From contig NZ_JBOHGB010000021.1 in assembly GCF_050699935.1 (NCBI RefSeq), positions 1 to 64,000 on the forward strand: DNA of 64,000 bases, written 5' to 3'. Numbering within the stretch: the stretch's first letter is position 1; each line of letters begins with the position of its first letter. Source of the stretch: Actinophytocola sp050699935 (GTDB lineage: Bacteria; Actinomycetota; Actinomycetes; Mycobacteriales; Pseudonocardiaceae). A model generated the notes under the pieces. That model saw nothing but the letters and a program-made list of their open reading frames with translations, did not search any database and had not been told where the DNA came from. The position numbers were made by a program, and so were the translations under genes. Shown here piece by piece: positions 41,786-49,541 of the stretch.

Positions 41786-43228
41786 ATGACTGCCACTGTT
41801 TCCTCGCCAACGTCCGCATCGACGACCGACGGTCGCGTGCTGCGGATCACCGGGCCGGTCGTCGATGTCGAGTTCCCCCGCGACGCGATGCCGGAGCTGT
41901 TCACCGCACTGCACGCCGAGGTCGAGTTCGAGGACCTGTCCAAGACGCTGACCCTCGAGGTCGCCCAGCACATCGGCGACAACGTCGTGCGCACGATCTC
42001 CATGCAGCCCACCGACGGCCTGGTGCGCGGCAAGGACGTCGTCAACACCGGCCGGCCGATCTCCGTGCCGATCGGCGACGAGGTCAAGGGCCACGTGTTC
42101 AACGCGCTCGGCCACTGCCTCGACGAGCCCGGCTACGGCGAGAACCTCGAGCACTGGGGCATCCACCGTCCGGCGCCGGCGTTCGACCAGCTCGAGGGCC
42201 GCACCGAGATGCTCGAGACCGGTCTGAAGGTCGTCGACCTGCTCACCCCGTACGTGCGTGGTGGCAAGATCGGCCTGTTCGGCGGCGCGGGCGTGGGCAA
42301 GACGGTGCTCATCCAGGAGATGATCAACCGCATCGCCCGCAACTTCGGTGGTACCTCGGTGTTCGCCGGCGTCGGTGAGCGCACCCGTGAGGGCAACGAC
42401 CTGTGGCTGGAGCTGCAGGAGGCGAACGTCCTCAAGGACACCGCGCTGGTGTTCGGTCAGATGGACGAGCCGCCGGGCACCCGCATGCGGGTCGCGCTGT
42501 CCGCGCTGACGATGGCGGAGTGGTTCCGCGACGTGAAGAACGTCGACGTGCTGCTGTTCATCGACAACATCTTCCGGTTCACCCAGGCCGGCTCCGAGGT
42601 CTCCACGCTGCTCGGCCGCATGCCGTCCGCGGTGGGCTACCAGCCGACGCTGGCCGACGAGATGGGTGAGCTGCAGGAGCGGATCACCTCGACCAAGGGC
42701 CGGTCGATCACCTCGATGCAGGCGATCTACGTGCCCGCGGACGACTACACCGACCCCGCGCCGGCCACCACGTTCGCCCACCTGGACGCCACCACCGAGC
42801 TCTCCCGGGCAGTGTTCTCCAAGGGCATCTTCCCGGCGGTGGACCCGCTGGCCTCGAGCTCGACCATCCTCGACCCGGCGATCGTCGGCGAGGAGCACTA
42901 TCGGGTCGCGCAGGAGGTCATCCGGATCCTGCAGCGCTACCAGGACCTGCAGGACATCATCGCCATCCTCGGCATCGACGAGCTGTCCGAAGAGGACAAG
43001 CAGCTGGTCGGCCGGGCGCGGCGGATCGAGCGGTTCCTGTCGCAGAACATGATGGCGGCCGAGCAGTTCACCGGGCAGCCGGGCTCGACCGTGCCGCTCA
43101 AGGAGACCATCGAGGCGTTCGACAAGCTCACCAAGGGCGACTTCGACCACATGCCGGAGCAGGCGTTCTTCCTGATCGGTGGCCTCGAGGACCTGGAGCG
43201 CAAGTACAACGAGATCACCAAGAAGTGA
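41786..43228 (+). CDS. atpD: F-type ATP synthase subunit beta
   Basis: The 480-residue catalytic subunit has the P-loop GLFGGAGVGKTVL (about residues 164-173), the catalytic glutamate in GVGERTREGNDLW, the Walker B LLFIDNIFRFTQAGSEVS and the DELSEED lever region as DELSEEDKQLV. It makes ATP in the F1 head. It sits in the standard actinobacterial operon order. Confidence 0.97.
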   Translation: MTATVSSPTSASTTDGRVLRITGPVVDVEFPRDAMPELFTALHAEVEFEDLSKTLTLEVAQHIGDNVVRTISMQPTDGLVRGKDVVNTGRPISVPIGDEVKGHVFNALGHCLDEPGYGENLEHWGIHRPAPAFDQLEGRTEMLETGLKVVDLLTPYVRGGKIGLFGGAGVGKTVLIQEMINRIARNFGGTSVFAGVGERTREGNDLWLELQEANVLKDTALVFGQMDEPPGTRMRVALSALTMAEWFRDVKNVDVLLFIDNIFRFTQAGSEVSTLLGRMPSAVGYQPTLADEMGELQERITSTKGRSITSMQAIYVPADDYTDPAPATTFAHLDATTELSRAVFSKGIFPAVDPLASSSTILDPAIVGEEHYRVAQEVIRILQRYQDLQDIIAILGIDELSEEDKQLVGRARRIERFLSQNMMAAEQFTGQPGSTVPLKETIEAFDKLTKGDFDHMPEQAFFLIGGLEDLERKYNEITKK

Positions 43229-43270
43229 CGCCGGACGGTATCGACCACCGCACCGAACGAGGAGACTCAC

Positions 43271-43639
43271 GTGGCTGACATGCGCGTCGAGCTGGTGGCG
43301 CCGGACCGGCTGCTCTGGTCCGGGCAGGCCACGTTCGTGTTCGCCCGGACCACCGCGGGCGAGATCGGCATCATGCCGCGGCACGTCCCGCTGGTCGCCG
43401 AGATCGTCGAGGGCGAGATGGTCCGGATCGACACGGTGGACGGTGAAGAGTTCCACGCCGCCGTCCACGGTGGCTTCCTCTCGGTCACCGAGGAGGGCGT
43501 GGCGATCCTGGCCGAGGGGGCCGAGCCCGCCGAGGAGATCGACGTCGACCAGGCGCAGCGCGACTTCCAGAGTGACGACGAGGAACTGCGGAGGAAGGCC
43601 CGGGCGCGACTGCGCGCGATGGGTCACTCGCCGGTCTGA
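43271..43639 (+). CDS. atpC: F-type ATP synthase subunit epsilon
   Basis: The 122-residue subunit of the central stalk regulates rotation. It has the N-terminal beta sandwich (LVAPDRLLWSGQATFVFART, GEIGIMPRHVPLVAEI, HGGFLSVTEEGVAILAEGAE) and a short C-terminal helix pair (DEELRRKARARLRAMG). GTG 43271 follows GAGGAG. It is the last gene before a strong terminator. Confidence 0.95.
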   Translation: MADMRVELVAPDRLLWSGQATFVFARTTAGEIGIMPRHVPLVAEIVEGEMVRIDTVDGEEFHAAVHGGFLSVTEEGVAILAEGAEPAEEIDVDQAQRDFQSDDEELRRKARARLRAMGHSPV

Positions 43640-43652
43640 CCGGCCTTCATCC

Positions 43653-43691
43653 ACGAGCGACGCCCCTGGCAATGGCCGGGGCGTCGCTCGT
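43653..43691 (+). terminator. Strong hairpin terminator of the atp operon
   Basis: ACGAGCGACGCCCC (43653-43666) pairs perfectly with GGGGCGTCGCTCGT (43678-43691) around an 11-base loop, followed by TGTGTC. It starts 14 bases past the atpC stop. Confidence 0.85.
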
Positions 43692-43825
43692 TGTGTCTAC
43701 TTCGGACAACGAGCCTGGGTGACTGGTCTCACCCAGATGAAAATCGGCCTGAGTGGTGACGTCGTCTCCAGACCAATTACACTGCGAAAGCCTCGGATCG
43801 ATGCTCCGGACAAGGGAGGTACGGC

Positions 43826-43930
43826 GTGGCCGACATGTCTCTCCAGCTGACCGTGGTCGCGCCGAGTGGACGGATGAGCTTGTGTGCCAGAGTGATCCGC
43901 CGGCCCCGCGCCGCAGGGCAGATGGACTGA
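43826..43930 (+). CDS. 34-codon small ORF with AtpC-like start
   Basis: GTG 43826 follows an excellent ribosome site (AGGGAGG, spacing 6). The peptide begins MADMSLQLTVVAPSGR, resembling the N-terminus of ATP synthase epsilon (MADMRVELVAPDR just upstream), then diverges into a basic stretch (RVIRRPRAAGQMD). It ends 27 bases before the DUF2550 gene. It may be a relic of a duplicated atpC start that still supplies a translation entry, or a real small basic protein. Confidence 0.4.
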   Translation: MADMSLQLTVVAPSGRMSLCARVIRRPRAAGQMD

Positions 43931-43957
43931 GGTCGGCGGGACGGGCAGGGACGGGCC

Positions 43958-44401
43958 GTGGACATCACCGTGATAACCGGAGCGGTCCTCTTCCTGGTCC
44001 TCGTCGTGCTGGGGTGGCTCACGGTGCGCAGGCTGCGCGCGCTGCGTTCGGGTGGCGTGCACACCGCGCTCCGCACCAGGCTGGACCCGTCGGGCAAGGG
44101 GTGGCACCTCGGGGTCGGCCGCTATCAGGGCGATGAGTTCGTCTGGTTCCGCGTGCTCAGTCTCCGGCTGGGCCCGGACCGCGTGATCCACCGCAGCGGC
44201 CTGGAGATCGCCGACCGCCGCGACCCGTCCGGCACCGAGCTGTACGGCATGCCGCCGGGCTCGCGAGTGCTCCGCTTCTCCGACCTACATGCCTCGGCCG
44301 GCGAACCGGAGATCGAGATCGCCATGAGCCCGGACGCGCTCACGGGTTTCCTGTCCTGGCTCGAGTCCGCCCCGCCCGGCCGCCTCCCATGGGCGTCCTA
44401 G
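43958..44401 (+). CDS. DUF2550 membrane protein
   Basis: The 147-residue protein has one N-terminal helix (VITGAVLFLVLVVLGWLTVR) and a soluble domain with GKGWHLGVGRYQGDEFVWFR and LHASAGEPEIEIAMSPDAL. DUF2550 genes directly follow atpC in mycobacteria too (Rv1312), which supports the call. No function is established. GTG 43958 begins MDITVITG. Confidence 0.88.
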   Translation: MDITVITGAVLFLVLVVLGWLTVRRLRALRSGGVHTALRTRLDPSGKGWHLGVGRYQGDEFVWFRVLSLRLGPDRVIHRSGLEIADRRDPSGTELYGMPPGSRVLRFSDLHASAGEPEIEIAMSPDALTGFLSWLESAPPGRLPWAS

Positions 44402-44408
44402 GCACGGG

Positions 44409-45197
44409 CTAGACCGGAACGGTCAGCGTCGCGGCGTATCCGTTGGTGGCGTCGCCGGTCACGTCGGCCAGTTGGGTGTCCCACCCGTCGCTGAACACGC
44501 CGTCGCTCTCCAGCGAGGTCCGCGCCAGGTTCGCGACGCTCTGTTCGTAGCCGTCGGTGGCGTAGACGGCCTCGCACGCGTCCTGGGGGAGCGCGAGCTG
44601 CGAGGTGACGAGCCGCGTGCCGGCCGATGTCGCGTCGGCCAGGGCGGGGTAGACCTCGAAGTGGACGTGCGGCCACCGGCCCGCGTACGCCGCCGGGAAG
44701 ATGCTGGTGAACGCCAGCGCGCCGGCGCCGTCGGCCTCTTGCACGCCGCGCAGGTAGTTCTTCTCCTCGGCGCCCGGGGAGTACAGCGAGTAGGCCCCGC
44801 CACGGTCGCAGTGCCACGCGTACACCGCCACGCCGGGCAGCGGGTCGCCGGTGTCGGCCTCGACGACGGTCAGCTCGATGCGCAGCGGCACGCCGTCGGC
44901 GGTCCCGCTCGCGGAGCCGAAGCTTGGGCGGATGTCGGCGCGGACGATGCCGCTCTCGGTGAGCACGTTGGGCCCGTTGGAGCCGTCGCCGGGGAAGGGG
45001 CCGGCGGTCTCCTCGCGGATCTCCTCGAGCCGGCCGCCGGTCGCATCCGTGCCCTCCGTCGTGGGAGGCGGGGTCGGGTCCGTGCTGCCGCAGCCGGCGA
45101 GGGCCGCGAGCCCCGCGCCGCCGAGCAGGGTCAGGGCCGCGCGTCTGTCGAGCAGCGTCGCGAGGTCGAACTGGAGGCCCCGGTCGAGGGCGTGCAT
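44409..45197 (-). CDS. Secreted intradiol-dioxygenase-like lipoprotein
   Basis: The 262-residue protein has a signal region ending in GGAGLAALAGC (lipobox near residue 36) and a Thr/Pro linker. Its intradiol ring-cleavage dioxygenase fold includes VVEADTGDPLPGVAVYAWHC, YSLYSPGAEEKNYLRG, FTSIFPAAYAGRWPHVHFEV. The iron ligands His and Tyr can be placed at WHC, YSLYS and WPHVHFE. Such extracytoplasmic dioxygenase-like proteins are widespread in actinobacteria, but their substrates are unknown. The gene may be co-transcribed with pduO, which starts upstream with a 4-base gap. Confidence 0.82.
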   Translation of the reverse strand: MHALDRGLQFDLATLLDRRAALTLLGGAGLAALAGCGSTDPTPPPTTEGTDATGGRLEEIREETAGPFPGDGSNGPNVLTESGIVRADIRPSFGSASGTADGVPLRIELTVVEADTGDPLPGVAVYAWHCDRGGAYSLYSPGAEEKNYLRGVQEADGAGALAFTSIFPAAYAGRWPHVHFEVYPALADATSAGTRLVTSQLALPQDACEAVYATDGYEQSVANLARTSLESDGVFSDGWDTQLADVTGDATNGYAATLTVPV

Positions 45198-45201
45198 CGG
45201 C

Positions 45202-45774
45202 TCAGCGACCGCCGCCCGGGGCCCAGAGCACGTCGCCGCCCGGGTTCGCCACCCGGGACAGGACGAACAGCAGGTCGGAGAGCCGGTTGAGGTACTTTGC
45301 GGCGAGCGTGTTGGTGCGCTCGGCGTCGGTCTCGACGAGCCGCCACGCGCTGCGCTCGGCGCGCCGGGTGACCGTGCGGGCGACGTGCAGCAGCGCCGCG
45401 CCCGCGGTACCGCCGGGCAGGATGAACGAGTTCAGCTTCGGCACCCGGGCGTTGAAGTCGTCGCACCAGCCCTCGAGCCGCTCGACGTAGGGCTCGGTGA
45501 TACGCAGCGGCGGGTACTTCGGGTCCGCCACCACCGGCGCGCACAGGTCGGCGCCGACGTCGAAGAGGTCGTTCTGGACGGCGCGCAGCACGTCGGCGAT
45601 CTCGTCGGTGAGCCCGCCCATGGCGACCGCGACGCCGATCGCCGCGTTCGCCTCGTCCACGTCGGCGTACGCGGCCAGGCGTGCGTCGGTCTTGGGCACC
45701 CGGCGCCCGTCACCGAGCGCGGTGGTGCCGTCGTCGCCGACCTTCGTGTACACGCGAGTGATGTGAACGGCCAT
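45202..45774 (-). CDS. pduO: Corrinoid adenosyltransferase, PduO type
   Basis: The 190-residue enzyme transfers adenosyl from ATP to cob(I)alamin, making the cofactor of radical mutases. PduO signatures are RVYTKVGDDGTTALGDGRR, ADVDEANAAIG, QNDLFDVGADL, FILPGGTAGAALLHVARTV, RRAERSAW and YLNRLSDLLFVLSR. It corresponds to Rv1314c, also between the atp operon and murA. The mutase at 52985 is a likely consumer. Confidence 0.93.
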   Translation of the reverse strand: MAVHITRVYTKVGDDGTTALGDGRRVPKTDARLAAYADVDEANAAIGVAVAMGGLTDEIADVLRAVQNDLFDVGADLCAPVVADPKYPPLRITEPYVERLEGWCDDFNARVPKLNSFILPGGTAGAALLHVARTVTRRAERSAWRLVETDAERTNTLAAKYLNRLSDLLFVLSRVANPGGDVLWAPGGGR

Positions 45775-45791
45775 GACCCGACCTTACGGGC

Positions 45792-46739
45792 TCAGCCCGC
45801 TACCTCCAGGAGGGTCTTGCCCACTGTGGCGCGGGACTCGATCGCCGCGTGTGCGTCCGCCGCCTGCTCCAGCCCGAAGCGCTGGCCGATGACCGGGCGC
45901 AGCCGTCCCGCGGCCGCCTCCGCGAGCGCGCTGCGCGTGCAGTCGCGCAGCTCCTCCTGGGTCGGCGTGCTCCGCACCAGCGTGACGCCGCGCGCGGCCG
46001 CCTCCTCCTCCGTCACCGAGGTCCAGCTGCCGCTCGCCAGGCCGAAGCGCAGCATCCGCCCGCCGCGGGGGAGCAGCTCAAACGCCGCCCGGCCGACCTC
46101 TCCGCCGACCCCGTCGAACACGACGTCGACCGAGCCGGCCCGGTCCGGCCAGCCCGGCGACCGGTAGTCCACGGCCTCGTCGGCGCCCAGCGCGCGTGCC
46201 AGGTCGAGCTTGCGTGCCCCACCGGCCGCCGCGACCACGTGCGCGCCGGCCGCCTTCGCCAGCTGCACGAGCAGGGTGCCGACCCCGCCGGCGGCCGCCT
46301 CGACGAGCACCCGCTCGCCCGGCTTGGGCTCGGCCGTGCGGACCAGCATCGTCGCCGTGCGACCGTCCGCCAGCAGGGCCGTCGCCGTGTCGAGCGCGAG
46401 GCCGTCGGGCACCGGGTACACGCCGTCCGCGTCGACGGCGGCCCGGGACGCGTAGCCGCCCGAGCCGCCGGTGCCGCTGACCACCCGGGTGCCGACCAGG
46501 CCCGGGTCCACCCCGTCGCCGACCGCGACGACCACGCCGCCGACACCGTTGCCGAGGATCAGCGGCGGCGCCAGCCGGAACGGGCCGGTGCCGGTGGCCC
46601 GGAACTGCGTCTCGATGAACGTGATGCCGGCGTGCGCCACCTCGATCAGCGCCTGCCCCGGCCCGGGCTCCGGGTCGGGTGTGTCCCGAGCGACGAGCAC
46701 CTCCGGCCCGCCGAATTCCGTCAACCACACCGCACGCAT
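45792..46739 (-). CDS. Quinone oxidoreductase-like zinc-free alcohol dehydrogenase
   Basis: The 315-residue MDR-family protein begins MRAVWLTEFGGPEVL. It has the nucleotide-binding segment ERVLVEAAAGGVGTLLVQLA (AAxGGVG form) and lacks the catalytic and structural zinc ligands. This pattern fits NADPH:quinone reductases. ATG 46739 was preferred over a longer start five codons upstream, since it matches the family start. Substrate unknown. Confidence 0.85.
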   Translation of the reverse strand: MRAVWLTEFGGPEVLVARDTPDPEPGPGQALIEVAHAGITFIETQFRATGTGPFRLAPPLILGNGVGGVVVAVGDGVDPGLVGTRVVSGTGGSGGYASRAAVDADGVYPVPDGLALDTATALLADGRTATMLVRTAEPKPGERVLVEAAAGGVGTLLVQLAKAAGAHVVAAAGGARKLDLARALGADEAVDYRSPGWPDRAGSVDVVFDGVGGEVGRAAFELLPRGGRMLRFGLASGSWTSVTEEEAAARGVTLVRSTPTQEELRDCTRSALAEAAAGRLRPVIGQRFGLEQAADAHAAIESRATVGKTLLEVAG

Positions 46740-46785
46740 GCCGCAAGCGTGCAACCTCCACCTAAGTCGAGGTCAAGCCCGTCCG

Positions 46786-47457
46786 TCAGTCCGACTCGGT
46801 TCGGTCCTGCCTGGACCGCCAGATCGGCCCGGTCGACGGCCCGGGCGACCGACCGGTAGACGGAGGCCCGCTCCCGGGGAAGATCCGGTCCCGGTAGACG
46901 AAGCCCACGCTCGCCAGCACGAGCACCACCAGCAACACCATCGCGAGCCAGAAGCCGACCCCGGAGTGGACGAGCTGGGCGACGTCGTCCGCACTGGGCG
47001 GCGGCTGCTCGTCGGTGGCCAGGCCCCGCGCGTAGTCGGTGAGCCGAGCGGTCAGGTTCGACTGGGCGACGACCTGCGTGACGATCGCGACGATGCCGGC
47101 GACCACCGCGAGCGCGGCGCCACCGAACATCCGCAGCCGCACCTGGTGCGCCAGTCGCGGCAGGAACGGCAGCACGACGCCCGCCACGAGCACGACCGCG
47201 AGGATGATCGCGAGCACCTGCACCCCGGGATCCGGCGCCGGGTCATCGGGTGAGCCGGGCAGCTCCTCCGTGATGCCCTCCAGGCCCTGCGGGACCTCGA
47301 CCTCGGGCCGCGCGTCGGTCGCGAGCCCCGCCCCGGTGTAGTCGGCGCCGATGGTGCCCAGCCCCACGTCGCAGGACACCGACAGGAACGGCAGGAACAG
47401 GAACAGCATCAGCACCAAGGCGAACCCGGCCGGGCTCGCCAGTCTCGCGGCCTTCAT
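46786..47457 (-). CDS. Hypothetical four-helix membrane protein
   Basis: The 223-residue protein has about four transmembrane helices (FALVLMLFLFLPFLSVSC, VLAIILAVVLVAGVVLPFL, ALAVVAGIVAIVTQVVA, FWLAMVLLVVLVLASVGFVY), with an outside loop between helices 1 and 2 and a Pro/Ser/Arg-rich cytoplasmic tail. No family motif is recognised. It is divergent from murA. Confidence 0.7.
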   Translation of the reverse strand: MKAARLASPAGFALVLMLFLFLPFLSVSCDVGLGTIGADYTGAGLATDARPEVEVPQGLEGITEELPGSPDDPAPDPGVQVLAIILAVVLVAGVVLPFLPRLAHQVRLRMFGGAALAVVAGIVAIVTQVVAQSNLTARLTDYARGLATDEQPPPSADDVAQLVHSGVGFWLAMVLLVVLVLASVGFVYRDRIFPGSGPPSTGRSPGPSTGPIWRSRQDRTESD

Positions 47458-47554
47458 CGCATCCTCTCTGCGCCCAATGGCCGCAGGGTAGCGGACCCGT
47501 GGCGGGCGACGCCCGGCGAAGGCGAACGCCGGCCGTGGGGCATGATGGGCGCTC

Positions 47555-48829
47555 GTGACGGAGCACTTCCAGGTTCATGGTGGGGCGCGGCTGTCCGGCG
47601 AGGTCGACGTCGTCGGCGCCAAGAACAGCGTGCTGAAGCTGATGGCCGCCGCGTTGCTCGCGGAGGGCACGACCACGCTCACGAACTGCCCGCAGATCCT
47701 GGACGTCCCGCTGATGGCCGAGGTGCTGCGCAGCCTCGGGTGCGAGGTCGCCATCGCGGCCGACACGGTCACCATCACCACGCCGGCCGAGCTCAACCAC
47801 CGCGCCGACTCGGCGGCGATGGGCAAGCTGCGCGCGTCGGTCTGCGTGCTCGGCCCCCTGGTCGGCCGCTGCAAGCGCGCGGTCGTCGCGCTGCCCGGCG
47901 GCGACGCGATCGGGTCGCGGCCGCTGGACATGCACCAGAACGGCCTGCGCCAGCTGGGCGCGCACAGCGAGATCGAGCACGGCTGTGTCGTCGCCGAGGC
48001 CGAGGGCCTGCACGGTGCGCAGATCTGGCTGGACTTCCCGAGCGTGGGGGCCACCGAGAACATCCTGATGGCCGCCGTGCTGGCGAACGGGACCACGGTG
48101 ATCGACAACGCCGCGCGCGAGCCGGAGATCGTCGACCTGTGCACGATGCTGCGGCAGATGGGCGGCAAGATCGAGGGTGCGGGCACGTCGACGCTCACCG
48201 TGCACGGCGTGGACGCCCTGCGGCCCACCGAGCACCGGGTCATCGGCGACCGGATCGTCGGCGCCACGTGGGCCTTCGCGGCGGCCATGACCCGCGGCGA
48301 CGTCACCGTGCGCGGGGTCGATCCGCACCACCTCGACCTCGTGCTGGAGAAGCTGCGTACCGCGGGGGCCGAGGTGTCGATCCTGAACGGCCAGGCGTTC
48401 CGCGTGGTGCAGCACGACCGGCCCACCGCGATCGACTTCGTGACCCTGCCCTACCCGGGCTTCGCCACCGACCTCCAGCCCTTCGCGATCGCGCTGACCT
48501 CCATCGCCGACGGCACGTCGATGATCACGGAGAACCTGTTCGAGGCTCGGTTCCGGTTCATCGAGGAGATGGTCCGCCTGGGCGCCGACGCCCGCACCGA
48601 CGGCCACCACGCGGTGGTTCGCGGCGTGGAGCGGCTGTCCAGCGCACCGGTCTGGGCGTCGGACATCCGGGCCGGCGTGGGCCTGGTGCTGGCCGGCCTG
48701 TGCGCCGAGGGCGTGACCGAGGTGTGGGACGTCTTCCACATCGACCGCGGCTACCCGGGCCTCGTGGAGAACCTGATCAACCTGGGCGCGGACGTCCGCC
48801 GGGTGGCCGCGGCGCCCGAGCGCTCCTGA
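47555..48829 (+). CDS. murA: UDP-N-acetylglucosamine 1-carboxyvinyltransferase, Asp-type
   Basis: The 424-residue enzyme adds enolpyruvate to UDP-GlcNAc, the first committed peptidoglycan step. It begins with HGGARLSGEVDVVGAKNSVL and has the six-fold repeat layout of enolpyruvyl transferases. The active-site loop reads LPGGDAIGSRPLDMH: the usual Cys (E. coli Cys115) is Asp117, as in M. tuberculosis, which predicts natural resistance to fosfomycin. GTG 47555 is close to the family start. In mycobacteria an rRNA operon follows murA; here it does not. Confidence 0.95.
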   Translation: MTEHFQVHGGARLSGEVDVVGAKNSVLKLMAAALLAEGTTTLTNCPQILDVPLMAEVLRSLGCEVAIAADTVTITTPAELNHRADSAAMGKLRASVCVLGPLVGRCKRAVVALPGGDAIGSRPLDMHQNGLRQLGAHSEIEHGCVVAEAEGLHGAQIWLDFPSVGATENILMAAVLANGTTVIDNAAREPEIVDLCTMLRQMGGKIEGAGTSTLTVHGVDALRPTEHRVIGDRIVGATWAFAAAMTRGDVTVRGVDPHHLDLVLEKLRTAGAEVSILNGQAFRVVQHDRPTAIDFVTLPYPGFATDLQPFAIALTSIADGTSMITENLFEARFRFIEEMVRLGADARTDGHHAVVRGVERLSSAPVWASDIRAGVGLVLAGLCAEGVTEVWDVFHIDRGYPGLVENLINLGADVRRVAAAPERS

Positions 48830-48833
48830 CCCG

Positions 48834-49427
48834 TCAGTGTGCGTTGATGGTCACCTCGGCGCGTGCATACCGCTCCCGCGACACGAGCAGCTTGACGTCG
48901 TCCACGAGCGCGGCGAGCACCTTGTCGTAGCTGATGCGGATCTCGTCGAGGTCGCTCTCCTGGATCTCGTCGATCTCCGAGTAGGTGAACATCTCCTGCC
49001 ATTCGGTGCGCCAGTGGTTTCCCGCTGCCTCACGACGCCTGACGAAGCCGCTGCGGATGCGCGCGTCCGCGCCCCACCGTCCGAATGTTTCGAAGCAGTG
49101 GCCGAGGAAGTTCTCGTATGCCTCGACCGCACCCTGGCTGAACAGCGGTGAGACGGAGAAGAAGAGGCGGTCGGTGTCCCGCTTGATCGCCACCACTTGG
49201 GGCGGGGTCAGCTCCTTCCACCGGCCGATGAAGGTGAGGTAGCACATCAGGTCGTTCAACATCGGCGCGAGCTGACCGAAGTACTGGAGTCTCGCCTTGA
49301 TCAACTCCTGGTTGCGCCACTGGTCCGCCTCCAATTGCTTGAGGCGCCGGTTGAGTTGGTAGCCGACGACCGCCACGACGATCGGTACCGACACGGCGGC
49401 GAGCGTCCGCACGAGATCGATGATCAC
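48834..49427 (-). CDS. Hypothetical single-pass membrane protein
   Basis: The 197-residue protein has an N-terminal transmembrane helix (LVRTLAAVSVPIVVAVVGYQ) followed by a helical cytoplasmic domain rich in Arg, Gln and Glu (LNRRLKQLEADQWRNQELIK, ARLQYFGQLAPMLNDLMCY). Similar TM-plus-helical proteins occur widely, sometimes near defence or mobile genes, but I recognise no function. GTG 49427 was chosen because the protein then starts at the membrane helix. It converges on murA, with 4 bases between stops. Confidence 0.65.
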   Translation of the reverse strand: MIIDLVRTLAAVSVPIVVAVVGYQLNRRLKQLEADQWRNQELIKARLQYFGQLAPMLNDLMCYLTFIGRWKELTPPQVVAIKRDTDRLFFSVSPLFSQGAVEAYENFLGHCFETFGRWGADARIRSGFVRRREAAGNHWRTEWQEMFTYSEIDEIQESDLDEIRISYDKVLAALVDDVKLLVSRERYARAEVTINAH

Positions 49428-49541
49428 GGGTCGATCGTGGCACGGGACTTGCCGGACCTCTTCCTCCCGGGTCGTTGTGCGCGGCCGTCCGGGCGGGTAA
49501 GACAGTGGGGCACTTTCGCGCCCACCCGAGAAGGAGTCGGC

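Noticed and set aside
39194..43672. Very long minus-strand open frame opposite the ATP synthase genes (1492 codons)
   Set aside because: It is the antisense of atpA, atpG and atpD, produced by strong third-position GC bias. The peptide is a low-complexity Arg/Val/Leu/Asp mix without domains.
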